Source: Nipponacmea schrenckii
Lineage: Eukaryota; Mollusca; Gastropoda; Lottiidae
Length of the DNA: 64,000 nt
Direction: 5' to 3'
NCBI GenBank assembly: GCA_030562195.1
Contig: JAUJPP010000003.1
Span: forward strand, 37,640,602-37,704,601
A program made the translations under genes and the position numbers. Below, one piece after another: positions 27,901-41,400 of the stretch (within the stretch, counting starts at the first letter, position 1; each line of letters begins with the position of its first letter). The notes under the pieces were generated by a model that saw nothing but the letters and a program-made list of their open reading frames with translations, was not told the origin of the DNA and searched no databases.

Positions 27901-29411
27901 TGATATAGGAGACATGGAAATTAATTTGATGTTTTTTAATTTGATAAAATTTTAAGGACATCGTTTGTCATATATTGAAATATAGAATCAAATTTCCAAT
28001 CTTAATTACTCCAACACCACATATATATAATTATCAAATGATAGCAAGGGAGAATGACATAATATTTTTATTTACCTGTTGATAGGTAACCCATCCATAC
28101 CCCTGTCCTTTCCCCTTTCTTGTCCCTAAACACTTTTCATGACCTAAAAAATAAATAATTGAAATGAAATGAATGGAGTTTTACGACCTACTTTTCTGCA
28201 CCTCATGGGCTAATGAGGACGAACAACAGTGTGCAATGAGGGAAATTTTGCCAGGACAGCGGCATTAGCCTACTCTTTTTGCGACTTCCAAGCGTCGATG
28301 TCGATGGATCTTTAAGTTGCACAGCTTCAGCATACGGGGCCTCGGTCTATTTTCCATGTCAGTCCCTCCGACCTGCATCAATGACAAAGGGAAACCTGGC
28401 TGAAAAATCTGAAAGTTTATCTCGAACTTTGCTGGGATCGAACCCTGGACATTCAGGTTAGCGAGCAAACGTCTAACTCACTGAGCCAGCACGGCTCAAA
28501 AGGAGCTAGGCTATAGATAACGGTAAATGAAAGTTCTATACGAATTAACGTAATAAATATTTGAAGAGTTAAATGGGAACTAAACGATTGGTGTTATCTA
28601 TGAAATGATAGGAAGAAACATCAAAGGTTTTATCTTACGTGATATCTTGAGACCTCGTTGAAAACATTCGTACAGGGTTTGTACATCTTCGAAAAGATAC
28701 CCCAAATAATCATCATCTTTATATTTGGGTATAGTTCGACCACCATGCTGAAATATAGTAAATGATTCACTGGTCTGTGTTGGTCTTGGACTTGTCACAC
28801 TTCAACAACTATTTCCTGATCCTCTTATTAGTAACCCAATTAGTTGTTTAATTTACAGACGTAAATAACAAATCAAAGTCCAGAGGCAGACAAATTAAAG
28901 AGAGTCCAATACAGGCCAGTATACAAACCGTTGTAATAAGGGGGCAGTCATTGCATTTGGGTTGGTTAAAACTAATGAAACTGGAATTTTGCAAAGGGGT
29001 GAGGGAGGGGATTTGTCCCTTAATTATTCTCACTTCGCCCCTTCTCCGTTTCGCCTACGCAATCCACAAACTAAATTTTGATTTAAATGCAATAATTTCC
29101 ATTAGTTGAGGAAAATGTAAATGTTAATTGACAGTTGTGTACATCCGTTTAAATCAATATAAATTTAATTATGATTCTTTTTCTGTATATAACTTTCTCT
29201 GAACAACAATTACCTTTGATTCCGCAGACTGACAGTTGATATCTAAGACAGGCTTTGGTATTTTTGGATCTAGAGAAAGATAATACGCTAATGCAGTAGC
29301 TGCCCCCACACCAAGGGTACTCAAACCAACATTAGCCTGAATGGTTGTTAAGAGGTTCTTGGTAGTTTCTACCAGTTCATTAAAACTTGTACCCATTGAT
29401 CTGCTAATCAT
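18987..29411 (-). CDS. ACSL: Long-chain acyl-CoA synthetase ACSL-A (ACSL1/5/6 type)
   Basis: Twenty exons on the minus strand, all in phase: 29411-29214, 28747-28639, 28143-28076, 27715-27614, 27242-27143, 26869-26697, 26178-26146, 25846-25795, 25459-25386, 25196-25119, 24874-24657, 24326-24176, 23704-23632, 23496-23408, 22707-22591, 22312-22259, 22049-21960, 21670-21569, 19452-19381, 19127-18987. Product 697 aa, the usual ACSL1 length. An N-terminal membrane anchor (about 29-46) precedes the adenylate-forming domains: phosphate loop TSGTTGDPKG (274-283), YGQTE (457-461), GWLHTGD (533-539) and [10 protein letters not shown] (552-561). It activates long-chain fatty acids to acyl-CoA using ATP at ER or mitochondrial membranes (family knowledge). 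Met1 (MISRSMGTS) or Met6 could start translation. An acceptor at about 29428 implies an upstream non-coding exon. Confidence 0.95.
19617..21449. repeat. 24-bp minisatellite with higher-order structure, ACSL-A intron
   Basis: Units are variants of AATCAAGAATCATTTGG plus AAGTTTG or TAGTTTG, period 24, in the intron between ACSL-A exons 18 and 19. The part at 19640-20060 has a longer compound period. The part at about 20067-20735 is repeated as a block at about 20736-21430. Since 24 is a multiple of 3 and the unit lacks stops in one frame of each strand, frames of 225-281 codons stay open on both strands. They are not genes: the same short peptide word simply repeats. Confidence 0.95.
23559..23596. 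repeat. Interstitial telomere-like repeat
   Basis: Six degenerate copies of CCCTAA (TTAGGG on the other strand) lie in the ACSL-A intron between exons 13 and 14: three CCCTAA units, a CCTACC break, then more units. TTAGGG is the telomere repeat of molluscs and most animals. Confidence 0.85.
28175..28497 (-). mobile_element. tRNA-derived SINE, minus-strand copy
   Basis: This is a diverged reverse-complement copy of the element at 52696-53063. On the minus strand it has a tRNA-like head with A-box TGGCTCAGTGAG and B-box GGTTCGATCCC, a body containing GACATGGAAAAT, and a tail of ATTTCATTTC repeats. It sits in ACSL-A intron 2. Confidence 0.82.
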
Positions 29412-29737
29412 TCATGTAAAATCAAACCTGAAATAAATTTTTTATACTCATTTGCTGAGTAAGCCTATAGGTCAATATTACCATTTAAACAACTGTGGCG
29501 TCGTTTGTTTAGTTAAGTCCGATGACCTGAATAGGTCATCTTCACAAGTAATTCCAGTCGAACAAATCTGGGAAATATCAATGCCAAGATGTTTGCCCGT
29601 GCACAGTCTGCTAAAACGGAACCCTCACTGTGGAGCTAAGTTGTAATAATCCCGATAGTTGCTTCTTTTTCTATTCCAAAACACAATATTATAGGCTAAC
29701 TTAAATCCTAATATTTTCATCCAATAGTCAATCGTTT

Positions 29738-29826
29738 AATAATAATAATAAACTCTTTATTTTACATGGGTCAGAATTAGGCCCAATACACAAGGACATG
29801 GTTCTGTCTTACATTCATCCCATGGG
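29738..29826 (-). repeat. Dispersed repeat, second copy
   Basis: Reverse-complement copy of the element at 4943-5036, with the same GGCCCAATACACAAGGACAT core and AATAATAATAATAAAC end. It lies just upstream of the ACSL-A coding start. Confidence 0.75.
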
Positions 29827-29829
29827 GCA

Positions 29830-31700
29830 ATAAATCAAATATTTTATCCAAATCAGATGAAAACTGTATTCGCTATAGCATTCACATGCCAATTTCGACG
29901 CGTTTTGACTAAGTCTACAATGCTTAAAAAAATCGCTTAATAGCTCTGAGTAAACTAATCAACAGGCTTACGTGGGCAAAACAATTTTGTTGATCTATTT
30001 CATAGGTGGCCTACCATTCTGATGTTCCCAAACACAAAGGTTGATCTCTATTTAAACGTAGTATATCATGAGGACAAATAATGTCTATCGATTAAGCAAC
30101 CATGACCTTGTACATTGCATGGAGATTATCGACAGTATCTTTTTAATTGTTGATTGAAGGTCATCCACCGATTGATAACAGATTTATTGGTTTTCTTTAG
30201 ATAATATTAATATTAGTATAGGCCGGTATGAAGAATATTGCGTAACAATATAATTCATAAAATAAATCAACCTGTTCTTATTAATGCTTAGATACATCTA
30301 CTCAAATTCAAAGACATAAGCCAATGCCTAATTGCCTGTCTAGTCTAGACAATTTAGTAGAGAAGAAATTCACTAAGATGAAATTGAAAACAAGGCGCTT
30401 ATATCCAAAGTCTTATTTCTATTCTACACATAATACAGCTTGCTATAATCATAAAGTCATTCTGCCGATTATCGTTTTGAATCATACAATGCATAGCCAT
30501 TTTATACTTGCCCTATTGTGCATTAACATAACAATGTTATTCGAGATTTTATGCTTCGTGTGATTTCTTCTATATGAAGATGTGATAAATAATATGCATC
30601 TATCAAATACACTTAACCATATAATAGACCTATGTCGACAATTCAATAATAAGCAACTGTTTCAAGAACTGTGATTCAATAACATAATTGTTTTTGGAGT
30701 TAAATTTTGTCTATTTTAAATACATTCATCTAAATCTTCGTTGTATGAAATCCATTTTGTCCAAAGAAAGATGCTTACCTCAGTTCATCTCGTCAAACAT
30801 GTGGTTATATTATATGACAATATTTATTATTCATTAATTATCATGTGATAGTTACTTATAGCTATATGGTATATTAGCCTATTGTGTTGATATCAAACCC
30901 CACGCTAACCCATAACTATATATATTCATAAAGGATTGGACTTGTCAATAAAAAAAAATTGCATAATTCCAAAATATACCTCAAATTGGGCTTTTCACAT
31001 TCTATTCCTTCATTATTCTATTATTTTTTTTATACAGAAAAAAATTATTATGCTGGACACACATGGATTTGAGGCCTCAGCTAAAATATTACCCGTAACT
31101 AAGACTAATGTACGATTATTTATATACATATATATAAGTCTACCATAGTTAATCTGTCCTTATAAAACGAGGAGGAGAGTGGAGTAAAAATTGCCGCCTT
31201 ACCTGAATGAAATACCCTCAATTAATCCAAGACCATCCATCCATTAAGGTACAGAGCAATCAAATTTATAATTAAGTAAGGAAATCGCACGAGGTGACAG
31301 CGTGTGTAATCTATTATAAGGTCTCATATATATGTCTAGTCAATGATAAAGGTAGATTGTGTACAAGCATACAATGTTCAAAGTTTTCCATGTCAGTGTT
31401 TAAAGTAGAAAGTCTTCTTATCTTTATAAGGTAAACGTAGGTGAGGGATAAAGGGTCGTATTGATTTAAAAGGACTCATTCGTGATATTCAGATTTCCCA
31501 GAACGAAGTTCAATATATTTCTTGGATAAACTATTTTTATCTGAAAAAGAGAAACAGGATGTGGTGTCATTTTACTTATAAAGACGACTAGCAATAGAAT
31601 GATTCAGACAGTGTATAAAGTGTAACGATATAGATCAGTATCTGTATTAAAGGTAAATTAATTCATAGAATAGATACACAATTAAAGTGTCAACCTTAGT
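29830..31700. other. ACSL-A upstream region, no coding exon found
   Basis: AT-rich, with no supported coding exon on either strand. On the minus strand GAACTGAG followed by GTAAGC at about 30780 is a good donor. It may end a non-coding first exon of ACSL-A spliced to the acceptor at about 29428. This is inference only. Confidence 0.35.
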
Positions 31701-31735
31701 CACTAAGAGTATATATTCATCAGTTGGACTTCCAG

Positions 31736-33050
31736 GTGCCAATGCAAACTGCTCTGAACCAAGTTGCCAAATGGGCAAACGACTACGGCTTCATTATTTC
31801 GGAAGCTAACACCGTCGGGATGCTTTGCAGCAGGCAAACGCACCACAACGATAGTGACCTAAATTGAATGGTGTAAAAATTAGGCAGGAGAATACAGTAA
31901 AGTTCCTTGGCCATAAGCTTAGTTGGAGTAACACATCGACTATATTTGTAATCGATCAACAAAAATCTTAAATGTTATGCATTATGTTTCTGGTACCACA
32001 TGGGGAGCAAACAGAGAAGCTTGAATGATGATGTACAGGCCACTGGTTCGCTCAGTTATAGATTATGGTACAGCCTGTAATACCACCCTGAAGAAATTTT
32101 GACGGTCTACAGATGAAAGCCATAAGTATTGCCACCAGGGCAGCTCTAGGTACAAAACATGAAGCAATACTTTAGGAAGCGGGAGAGAAACCCCTTTCTC
32201 TTCGGAGGGAGGAACTCTTTCTCAAATTCTGGGGAAAACTTCAGTATTTGTCTGATAGCTGTCCAACGTATTCGGGGTATCTCGTACGGACAAGGAACTA
32301 TTGATCTCTTGAGAGAGCACCAGATAGATTAAGTTACCATCAGTCGACAACACCTATCAGATACTCCTTCGTGGAAGGTTACCAACCCAACATTCAACAC
32401 TGAGCTAATCCAGTCCACCAACAAGCACGTGAACCCAGTGGCAGCAAGAGCTCACGCTCTTGACTCATCTCAGGAAACGAACATGCTGACCTTATTGCCA
32501 AGGACAGCTCGAGTCTTGAGGATATCGAACCTATAGAATTCTCATATGAAGAATTTTGTAGCCTCGTGTCCTCCAAGATCAACCAGAAATGGGCCGACAT
32601 GCTAAGGAACCTCAACACCTATAGATACCAGATTGATCCGAAGATACCAAACCAAAATCAATCATCCATCTGTAGCCATCTGCAAACTGGTAACCAGACT
32701 ACGCACCAACCACGTCCTACGAGACCATCAGTTCAGTGCCATTAATTGCCAATGCGGACAAGTCGCCACCTGGACGCATCTTCTCATTCAATGCACCGAA
32801 TTAAAACCAGCGCGTAAGACATTAACGGACTACCTGGAAACCAACGACATACGAATCACCATACAGAATAATTTGGCTCCACCCATGGGCCACTGGTACA
32901 AACTAAAGGAACAACAACCAACAAGAACTACCATGATCATAACGAGTTTTGGAAGAATGTAGAAGACTGAGTCACTCACGCCACACCATCCAGGGTCGAG
33001 TTTCACCGCCATGACATTCGTTCCGACCAGATCGTACGATTTCTCAAACC
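31736..33050 (+). pseudogene. Degenerate RNase H-type non-LTR retrotransposon
   Basis: Fragments in several frames look like the 3' half of an animal LINE polyprotein. The reverse-transcriptase end (MQTALNQVAKWANDYGFIIS, from about 31740) is followed by stops. An RNase H end (SGNEHADLIAKDSS, about 32470-32510) comes next, and then in another frame a zinc-knuckle-like tail (LRTNHVLRDH ... CQCG ... THLLIQC, about 32695-32795). Frameshifts and stops throughout show it is dead. The GNEHAD RNase H motif fits I- or Jockey-like elements that carry RNase H; the clade was not settled. GC content is higher than in flanking DNA, which supports a separate origin. Confidence 0.8.
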
Positions 33051-34060
33051 ACCACCAAACCAACAGTTTCCTAATCATCCAATAAATCCACTACCAACGA
33101 CCACCAAACTAAAACTACCTAGTCTTTGATATCAGCTTAAGCTGGCAAGGACGTTAACTAGTCATTTACCACCGCCTTCCAGGTGCCATGAGTAGAGGTT
33201 ACAATCCCTGTATAACACGACATATCCATTAAACAAAGTAACTATTGAAAAACGCTTTTTGGCTTGCCTTAAAATCACTTGGTCTTATGAATATTATTAA
33301 ATAATTGAGGGATTCTGTAGTATAGTTTTGACATCATGTATATCAACTGCTGAAAAGATTTCAACTAACCCGGTCGACAACAGATCTAATTATTTTTTTT
33401 AAGTAGTGCAATCGATGAAAACTGCGATTTTCCTGTCAACGGTGAACATGGTGATTGAAAAGATTCAACAAGATTTTGCAATCTACTAGCAGTCTCAATT
33501 TTCATAAGTTTCAAGTTCCACCTATGACCACTAACTAACTATTGACAATAATAATATATCATTGAAACTAGTGGATGGTAGCAACACATTTTAACTTTAA
33601 GTCCAGGCTATTTGGAAGATATTTAACTGAAAAGTGGATCCCAGACAATATGACCAAGTGAAAATATCGGAAGGCATCCGTATCCAACATAATTCATCTG
33701 AAGAAGTTAGACACTATCGGCAGTGGTGGCGCAGGCCTCTAGAGAATGGGGCACAAACTGGAGGGGACAAACTTAGTGGCCACGGTTAAGATACAATATG
33801 CGGTAGATCTTTGGACAATTTAGGAAACAAACCATTTTCTAAGAGGTAAGTGGAGGGGGGGGGGGTGGTATCCAGCACGACCGATCTGCCGATCTTCCTC
33901 CAAAATTAAACATCAGACAAAGTTATCTAAAAATGGAACATTAATCAATTGTAAAAATATATTTAATTTTAGTTGTACATGTATAAAATATAAATTGTCA
34001 TGATTGTTCGATTTAACTGAGTATTTTAACAATGCCCAGCATACAATACATACAAATGAC
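33051..34060. other. Intergenic, nothing recognised
   Basis: No coding exon or repeat was recognised. It includes a G-run at about 33852-33868. Confidence 0.4.
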
Positions 34061-34069
34061 ATAGAGGTA

Positions 34070-34690
34070 ATATAACAGAGTTACATAAAGATAAAAACTT
34101 TTATAATAATTGGATATATTTTCATTTCATTTCAAGGATTTCAAGTAAGGCCATTCCAGAAGGTCGTTTGGACAATTTAAAATTCTATATTTTACCTTTC
34201 AAAAAAAAACCCAACCTACTGTTACTTTTATAATACAATAAATGCTATAAATAACATTGAGATAAAAGCTTATATAATAATAATATGTATTCATATTCAT
34301 TTGATTTCAAGTAAAGCAATACCAGAAAGTCCTTTGGCAAGTTTAAAATTTTATTTTTTATCTTTGAAAAAATACCCCAACCTACTGTTTCTTTTATAAT
34401 ACAATAAATGCTATAAATAACATTGAGATAAAAGCTTATATAATAATAATATGTATTCATATTCATTTGATTTCAAGTAAGCAATACCAGAAAGTCCTTT
34501 GGCAAGTTTAAAATTTTATTTTTTATCTTTGAAAAAAAAACCCAACCTACTGTTTCTTTTATAATACAATAAATGCTATAAATAACATTGAGATAAAAGC
34601 TTATACAATAATAATATATATTCATATTCCTTTGATTTCAAGTAAAGCAATACCAGAAAGTCCTTTGGAGGGTTTTCAATTTCTACTTTT
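34070..34690. repeat. Tandem repeat, about 165-175 bp unit, downstream of ACSL-B
   Basis: Roughly three and a half copies share TTTGATTTCAAGTAAAGCAA, ACCAGAAAGTCCTTTGGCAA, CCCAACCTACTGTTTC and AACATTGAGATAAAAGC. It lies beyond the ACSL-B stop on that gene's 3' side and may be transcribed as UTR. Confidence 0.85.
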
Positions 34691-35451
34691 TACCTTTCAA
34701 AAAATTTTGCTGTTACTTATTCTAAAGAACATTCTCAAATATTCATAAATGTCTTTGTATGAATATAACACCGGAATGTCTAAAAAAAAATATGAAACAA
34801 AAAAAATAATTTGCAAGATGTCCCTCCTGCACCAGAGACAAGAAAAGATTTGGTCTATAATAATTGTATTATGAAGCATAATATGCAAGATTATTTAATT
34901 TAGATTCTCTGTGCTTTCACTTCCTACCCAAATTTTTCTTACTTTAAATGGAATGGCTCTGATTGTTGATGATAAATGAAACGATTTCTCAGACTGTTAA
35001 TTTCAAAGCCTTCAAAGTCATCTCAACACTTTATCTATTTCATAAATATCTTTGCTATAGGCCATAAATGTGCATTGGAAAAGTAAAGTGATCTTTACTG
35101 TATTTTGTTGGCCTTAGAAATCAAATATAATATCGACACTTAAAACTAAAACATTAAAAATATAGCAATAAAGGTTTACATTATAGGAACACTTAATCAA
35201 TAGAAATTACAGTTTACATAGACTAAGTAGTCTATTAAATGTGTATACATAATTCATTGTAAAAACAGCTTGTAAATATGGCAGCTTCTATGATAATTTA
35301 TATATATGTATGTATATATATTATACTAGTACTAAGGCAGTAAAAACAACTAGGTATTACTGAAATATTGTGTACAAGTGAATAAAAATGGCCCATTTTA
35401 GTCTAAGTCTTCTGGGCTAGTCTTAATATTTTCAAACTGTTCATTTACAAT

Positions 35452-38400
35452 TCATTCATCTAATTTGTTGTATAATTCTTCAATATCTTTTTTAAACTGT
35501 TTGTGTAATGCTGGTCGTTTATTTTTAAATGTTGGTGTTAATAAACCATTTTCTACTGAGAATAGTTCATTATGAATATATATATCTTTCACCTGTAAAA
35601 ATACAAATTCATTAAACTTGAAAAGATGTGATATTGCACCTTATATATAACCAGCTAATCAGGCCTTAACCAGATCAATATATATATTCATATTACCTCC
35701 TGCTTTGCAAACAGATGTTGGTGACAGATAAAACAAACTTGGTTTCCCATTAATTTCAATGAATATGTATAAATCAGTTTTAGAAAATGTTATCTGATTT
35801 CTTTTTCATGTGCCTGATGCACATTTTTTCTGCACATAACAGGAAAAAATTTTTCTTGGAATTTTGGATGCGCGCGCAATTTGAAATGGCGACTGAGCAA
35901 TTGAAATTCTTGAGAAAAAAAACTTTGCCACAACCATAGGCTTGACATGAGTGGTGTAGGGGGATAATGATGGTATGATTGAACTACAAAAACATCCAAA
36001 AAGCACCCGCGGAGGTGAGGAAAATCCCAAGTTTTTGTTACCTAGTTTTTCTGACTCAACTCAGCCATATCTGTCCAAATAGCTATCCGAGACTGGGAAT
36101 AGATTTAGCAAGTTTCGGACTAATCAGATGCATGTAAAATTGATCATTCATTAGTCATATCAAAACATTCACCATTTTTTTTTTAATGTGAAATAGACTT
36201 AAAAATTTAACACCAGTTATGCAGCGGTGGGCATTATAATTGCAAATGTACAGTGCCAACGTATTTTCATTTCACATGATCAATTCATCAGCCTTTTTAG
36301 CCTAATCTTTACCTGTTCAAATCCCTTCAATTGTGCTTCTTTACCACATCTTATCATATCTTTTAGCACCACTTGCTTTATATCCTGATAAAAATAAAGA
36401 ATCATATTTAATACCCTATGAAGACTTCAATGCCTGAAGACAAGGGCAGTAAGTCTTGTTTCTAGTTACTACAAACTCTGATATTCAAACATAATTTTAA
36501 AATTATATAAAAGTTCGATCAAATCTGTAGAAGGAGCTGTTAGCATAAAAGATGTTATCAATATTACTGTTACCTCATCTGTCATATTATTATTATTGTT
36601 ATTATTGGACCATTGAGACATATATTCTTCATCTAATACAACTACAGCCATAACACAACTCTACAAATTAAACTTCAAATTAACACTACAATCAACTATA
36701 TTATAATCAAATTAACTTTTAAATTAAAATCATAATTGAAATACAGAATTCAGTTCATTGTAATTTAATGAAAATAAATTGAGTCAATATGGACAAGATG
36801 TTACAATACAAAAATTTCCAATTACAACAAGGAAGGTCATAATATTCGCAAAAACTGCTTGTCAAATGAGCTTACATCCTTGAAATGGTCATCTGACGTT
36901 TGAAACATACCTTCAGACTGTTTCCCTCTAAAAAAACTTGAGCTACATATGGACTTCTTTGATAAATATTTTCAATTTTTTCAGAAGCAATATATTCTCC
37001 CTAAAAATTTATATACAAAAATATAAAATTTAGATATAAGATATATACAATTGTAAAACAACTCGACTAATATGAAAACATAATTAGTAAAATAGTTAAG
37101 GATATATTCTTTTAAGATATATTCTGTGTATGGCAATAAGTAATTGGTAGTATGATAAAAATAACTAAGTTTTATGGAATAACAATTACTGAGTTTATTC
37201 ATTTAGCGGCGTTTCATTATCAATGATAACGATAGAGCGATAACGACAAGAGAACAAGAGAACACTTATTGAAACATCGCAGAATAAATAAACTCAGTTA
37301 TTGTTATTCCATAAAACCTTTTTCTTTCAAGATATTTACTAATTCAAGGATGCCTTCCAATATCTCAGATATGATTCCACAAAATGTAATATTTCACATG
37401 AACTTTATGATGTTGCACATCGTTATTGACCCTTCATATAACACAATTATAAAAGACTTTTAAAGAAAACGCAAAAGTAATTTTACCTGAGCTAATTTAA
37501 ATATATTTTTCTTTCTATCAATTATTTTCAGGCAACCATTCTACAAAAAAAGATTTTTTTTTTATAAAAGATAAAACATTCTTTAATATTAAATAACTTC
37601 TATGGATAACAATCACTTTAATATAACAATATACGACGTTTCAAACAGATTCCACTGACCGTTGTCAAGTACAATTCTTTAATATGTTTAATTGGAGAAT
37701 GTCTGCCATTAGCTATTTAGACAGTAGTCTGCTGACATAATGTCAGAAAAACTAGGCCTTATTTTGTGGAAATAGGCAGCACATATTTATTTAAATCAGC
37801 TGTCAAACCATAATATAGTCATAAAGATTGATATTGTTTTTTATGTCGGCAAGCTGTTGACAATTGATTCACAATACATTTCTAGAAATATTATTTTTTA
37901 AGATATGTTTTAAAAAGTTTTGATTAATAGTTTTTGTCTTTTAACCTCTTTTACCATGATAAATAACATCTTTTATCATTATACATTTTGTATATCTTTC
38001 ATTATGATACATATCTCTTTTATCATGATACATATATTTTTTTCATTAGGATATATTATGTTGTTTCTCTTTTATTATTATACATATCATATTTCTTTAA
38101 GTATGATATATATTGTATCTGTTTTAGAATGATATATATCATATTTCTTTTATACGATACATATTGCGTCTCTTTCATTATGATATATAATATTGTTTCT
38201 CATGATACATATCATATCTCTTTAACATTTATACATATATTTCTTTTAGTATAATATATGTTGTATCTCTTTTAATTATGATATATATTGTATCTCTTTT
38301 AATTATGATATATATTGTATCTTTCATTATGATACATATCATATCTCTTTCATTATGATACATATTTCTTATAATATGATACATATATATTGTATCTCTT

Positions 38401-41400
38401 TATATCTCTTTTATCATGATAAATATCATATCTCTTTATCATTTATATTTCTTTTAGTATGATATACATGTATGTTGTATCTCTTTTAATATGATATACA
38501 TTGTATCTCTTTCATTATGATACATATCTCTAATAATATGATACATATTTTATCTCTTTTATTATGATACATATTGTATTTCTTTATATCTCTATCATGA
38601 TACATATCATATCTCTTTAATCAAGATAAATATATTGTTGCATGCAAGATGAACACATCAATTCAATTTGCTGTTGACATGAGAATGGTACCATTGACAA
38701 TATATGTACAGTCCATTACTTTAAATTAGTGAAAATTGGTCTGCTAATTACCAAAATCTATCAGATATTGCTTTAAACTTGCATGAAGTCACAATTGATC
38801 TATAAGTGGATAAGCAGTAAATAATGGACAATCCAAAAAAATCGATTAAAGACAATACCCCACTTACCGGTAACCATGTACCAATATCACCAGTATGGAC
38901 CCATCCATCTGTATCTATAGCTTCAGCTGTTTTCTCTGGATTTTTATAATAACCTTGAAACATATTAGGACCTTTGGCTAATATCTAAATTCAAAACAAA
39001 CAAATAATAGACAAATCTAGTATGATTTTTAAATACATTAACATGTAGTTATGAATGAATTGAATTTTCTTTCATGAAATACTTTGACACAAATAAAAAT
39101 GATTAGTAAACTGTTGACCAAATATTTATTCTGCATCTGAGTTAATGCCAAATTTTCATCTATTTTAAAACAAAATGAATCAGCACTAGCAACCTACAAA
39201 ATTTGAGCGAAATTACGTTCAATCTGTAAACATAATAATAGTAAGCTAAGATGAAGTATACTTGATACAGTATGATAAAAGTATGATAAAAGTATGATAA
39301 GATCAAACCTCTCCACTTCCTTCTGCAGCATAATAATCCATTTCTGGTACATCAACTAATTTGACTTTATTACACACTAATGGTCCACCACAATGTCCTT
39401 AAACAATAATGATTGTTATATCTACAGAACATTGCTTTAGTACAGTTAGAAACCTCAGCTTCTGTAAGATTGTTCACAATTTCATATATTTCATTAACAA
39501 ATTTCAAAGGCTTTCTTATCAGACAACTGAAATCAAATTTGTGAAAAGGTACAATTGGATAAAAATTTGGGATGAAAAAAAATTCTTTATTGGTTTCCTT
39601 TAAAGGAAGTCAAAAGAAAATTAAATGTGTAAAGAAGGTAGTCACCACATGAAGATCCCTCACCAAAATTCTCTATTTGAATACTTACCTGGAACATTTT
39701 CTCCAGGAATATTAAATGTTATTCCTGCAGTTGCTTCAGTTTGACCATAGCCTTCAACAACCTTTTAAAATGGTAAAAAAATGAATGAACCAAATACTAA
39801 TAGATTGGACAAGCCCTCTCCAGATTGTATTATGCTGTCTCTAAAAGAGGTGCTATCTTGCTATTGATGTCAATTTGGACAGTCACTTGCCAGTTTTTTT
39901 TTTGTAATACTATCATGAATAACTTCTATAAATACCATAGAAAAAACTTGATGTCTAATGATATACTAGCTAATTACTATTTCAAAATTTGAGTACTGGC
40001 ACAAAATGCCAAAATCTACATACTATACAACCAAAAGCAGCTCTGGCAAAATTTAACACTTCTTCAGATAATGGTGCTGAACCAGTTATAATCATTTTAA
40101 TTCTACCACCTAGTAAATTCTGTATTTTACTGAATAATATCTTGTCCCAAATACTATTTCTTCTTATTATACCACTGTAAATATAAAACATTGCTAATGA
40201 TACTAGTTATATACTATTTCTTCTTATTATACCACTGTAAATATAAAACATTACTAATGATACTAGTTATATACTATATCTTCTTATAATACCACTGTTA
40301 ATATAAAACATTACTAATGATACTAGTTATATACTATTTCTTCTTATAATACCACTGTAAATATAAAACATTACTAATGATACTAGTTATATACTATTTC
40401 TTCTTATTATACTACTGTAAATATAAAACATTACTAATGATACTAGTTATATACTATATCTTCTTATAATACCACTGTTAATATAAAACATTACTAATTA
40501 TACTAGTTATATACTATTTCTTCTTATTATACCACTGTAAATATAAAACATTGCTAATGATACTAGTTATATACTATTTCTTCTTATTATACCACTGTAA
40601 ATATAAAACATTACTAATTATACTAGTTATATACTATTTCTTCTTATAATACCACTGTAAATATAAAACATTACTAATGATACTAGTTATATACTATTTC
40701 TTCTTATTATACTACTGTAAATATAAAACATTACTAATGATACTAGTTATATACTATTTCTTCTCATAATACCACTGTAAATATAAAACATTACTTATGA
40801 TAGTAGTTATATACTATTTCTTCTTATAATACCACTGTTAATATAAAACATTACTAATGATACTAGTTATATACTATTTCTACTTATTATACCACTGTAA
40901 ATAAAAAGGATTATTTATGATACTAGTTATATACTATTTCTTCTCATAATACCACTGTAAATATAAAACATTACTAATTATACTAGTTATATAATATTTC
41001 TTCTTATTATACCACTGTAAATATAAAACATTACTAATGATAATAGTTATATACTATTTCTTCTTATTATACCACTGTAAATATAAAACATTACTAATGA
41101 TACTAGTTGTATACTATTTCTTCTTATTATACCACTGTAAATATAAAACATTACTAATGATACTAGTTATATACTATTTCTTCTTATAATACCACTGTAA
41201 ATATAAAACATTACTAATGATACTAGTTATATACTATTTCTTCTTATTATACCACTGTAAATATAAAACATTACTAATGATACTAGTTATATAATATTTC
41301 TTCTTATTATACCACTGTAAATATAAAACATTACTAATGATACTAGTTATATACTATTTCTTCTCATTATACCACTGTAAATAAAAAGGATTATTTATGA

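Noticed and set aside
32394..33078. Minus-strand open frames of 74-82 codons
   Set aside because: They are antisense to the retrotransposon remnant, whose recognisable motifs are on the plus strand.
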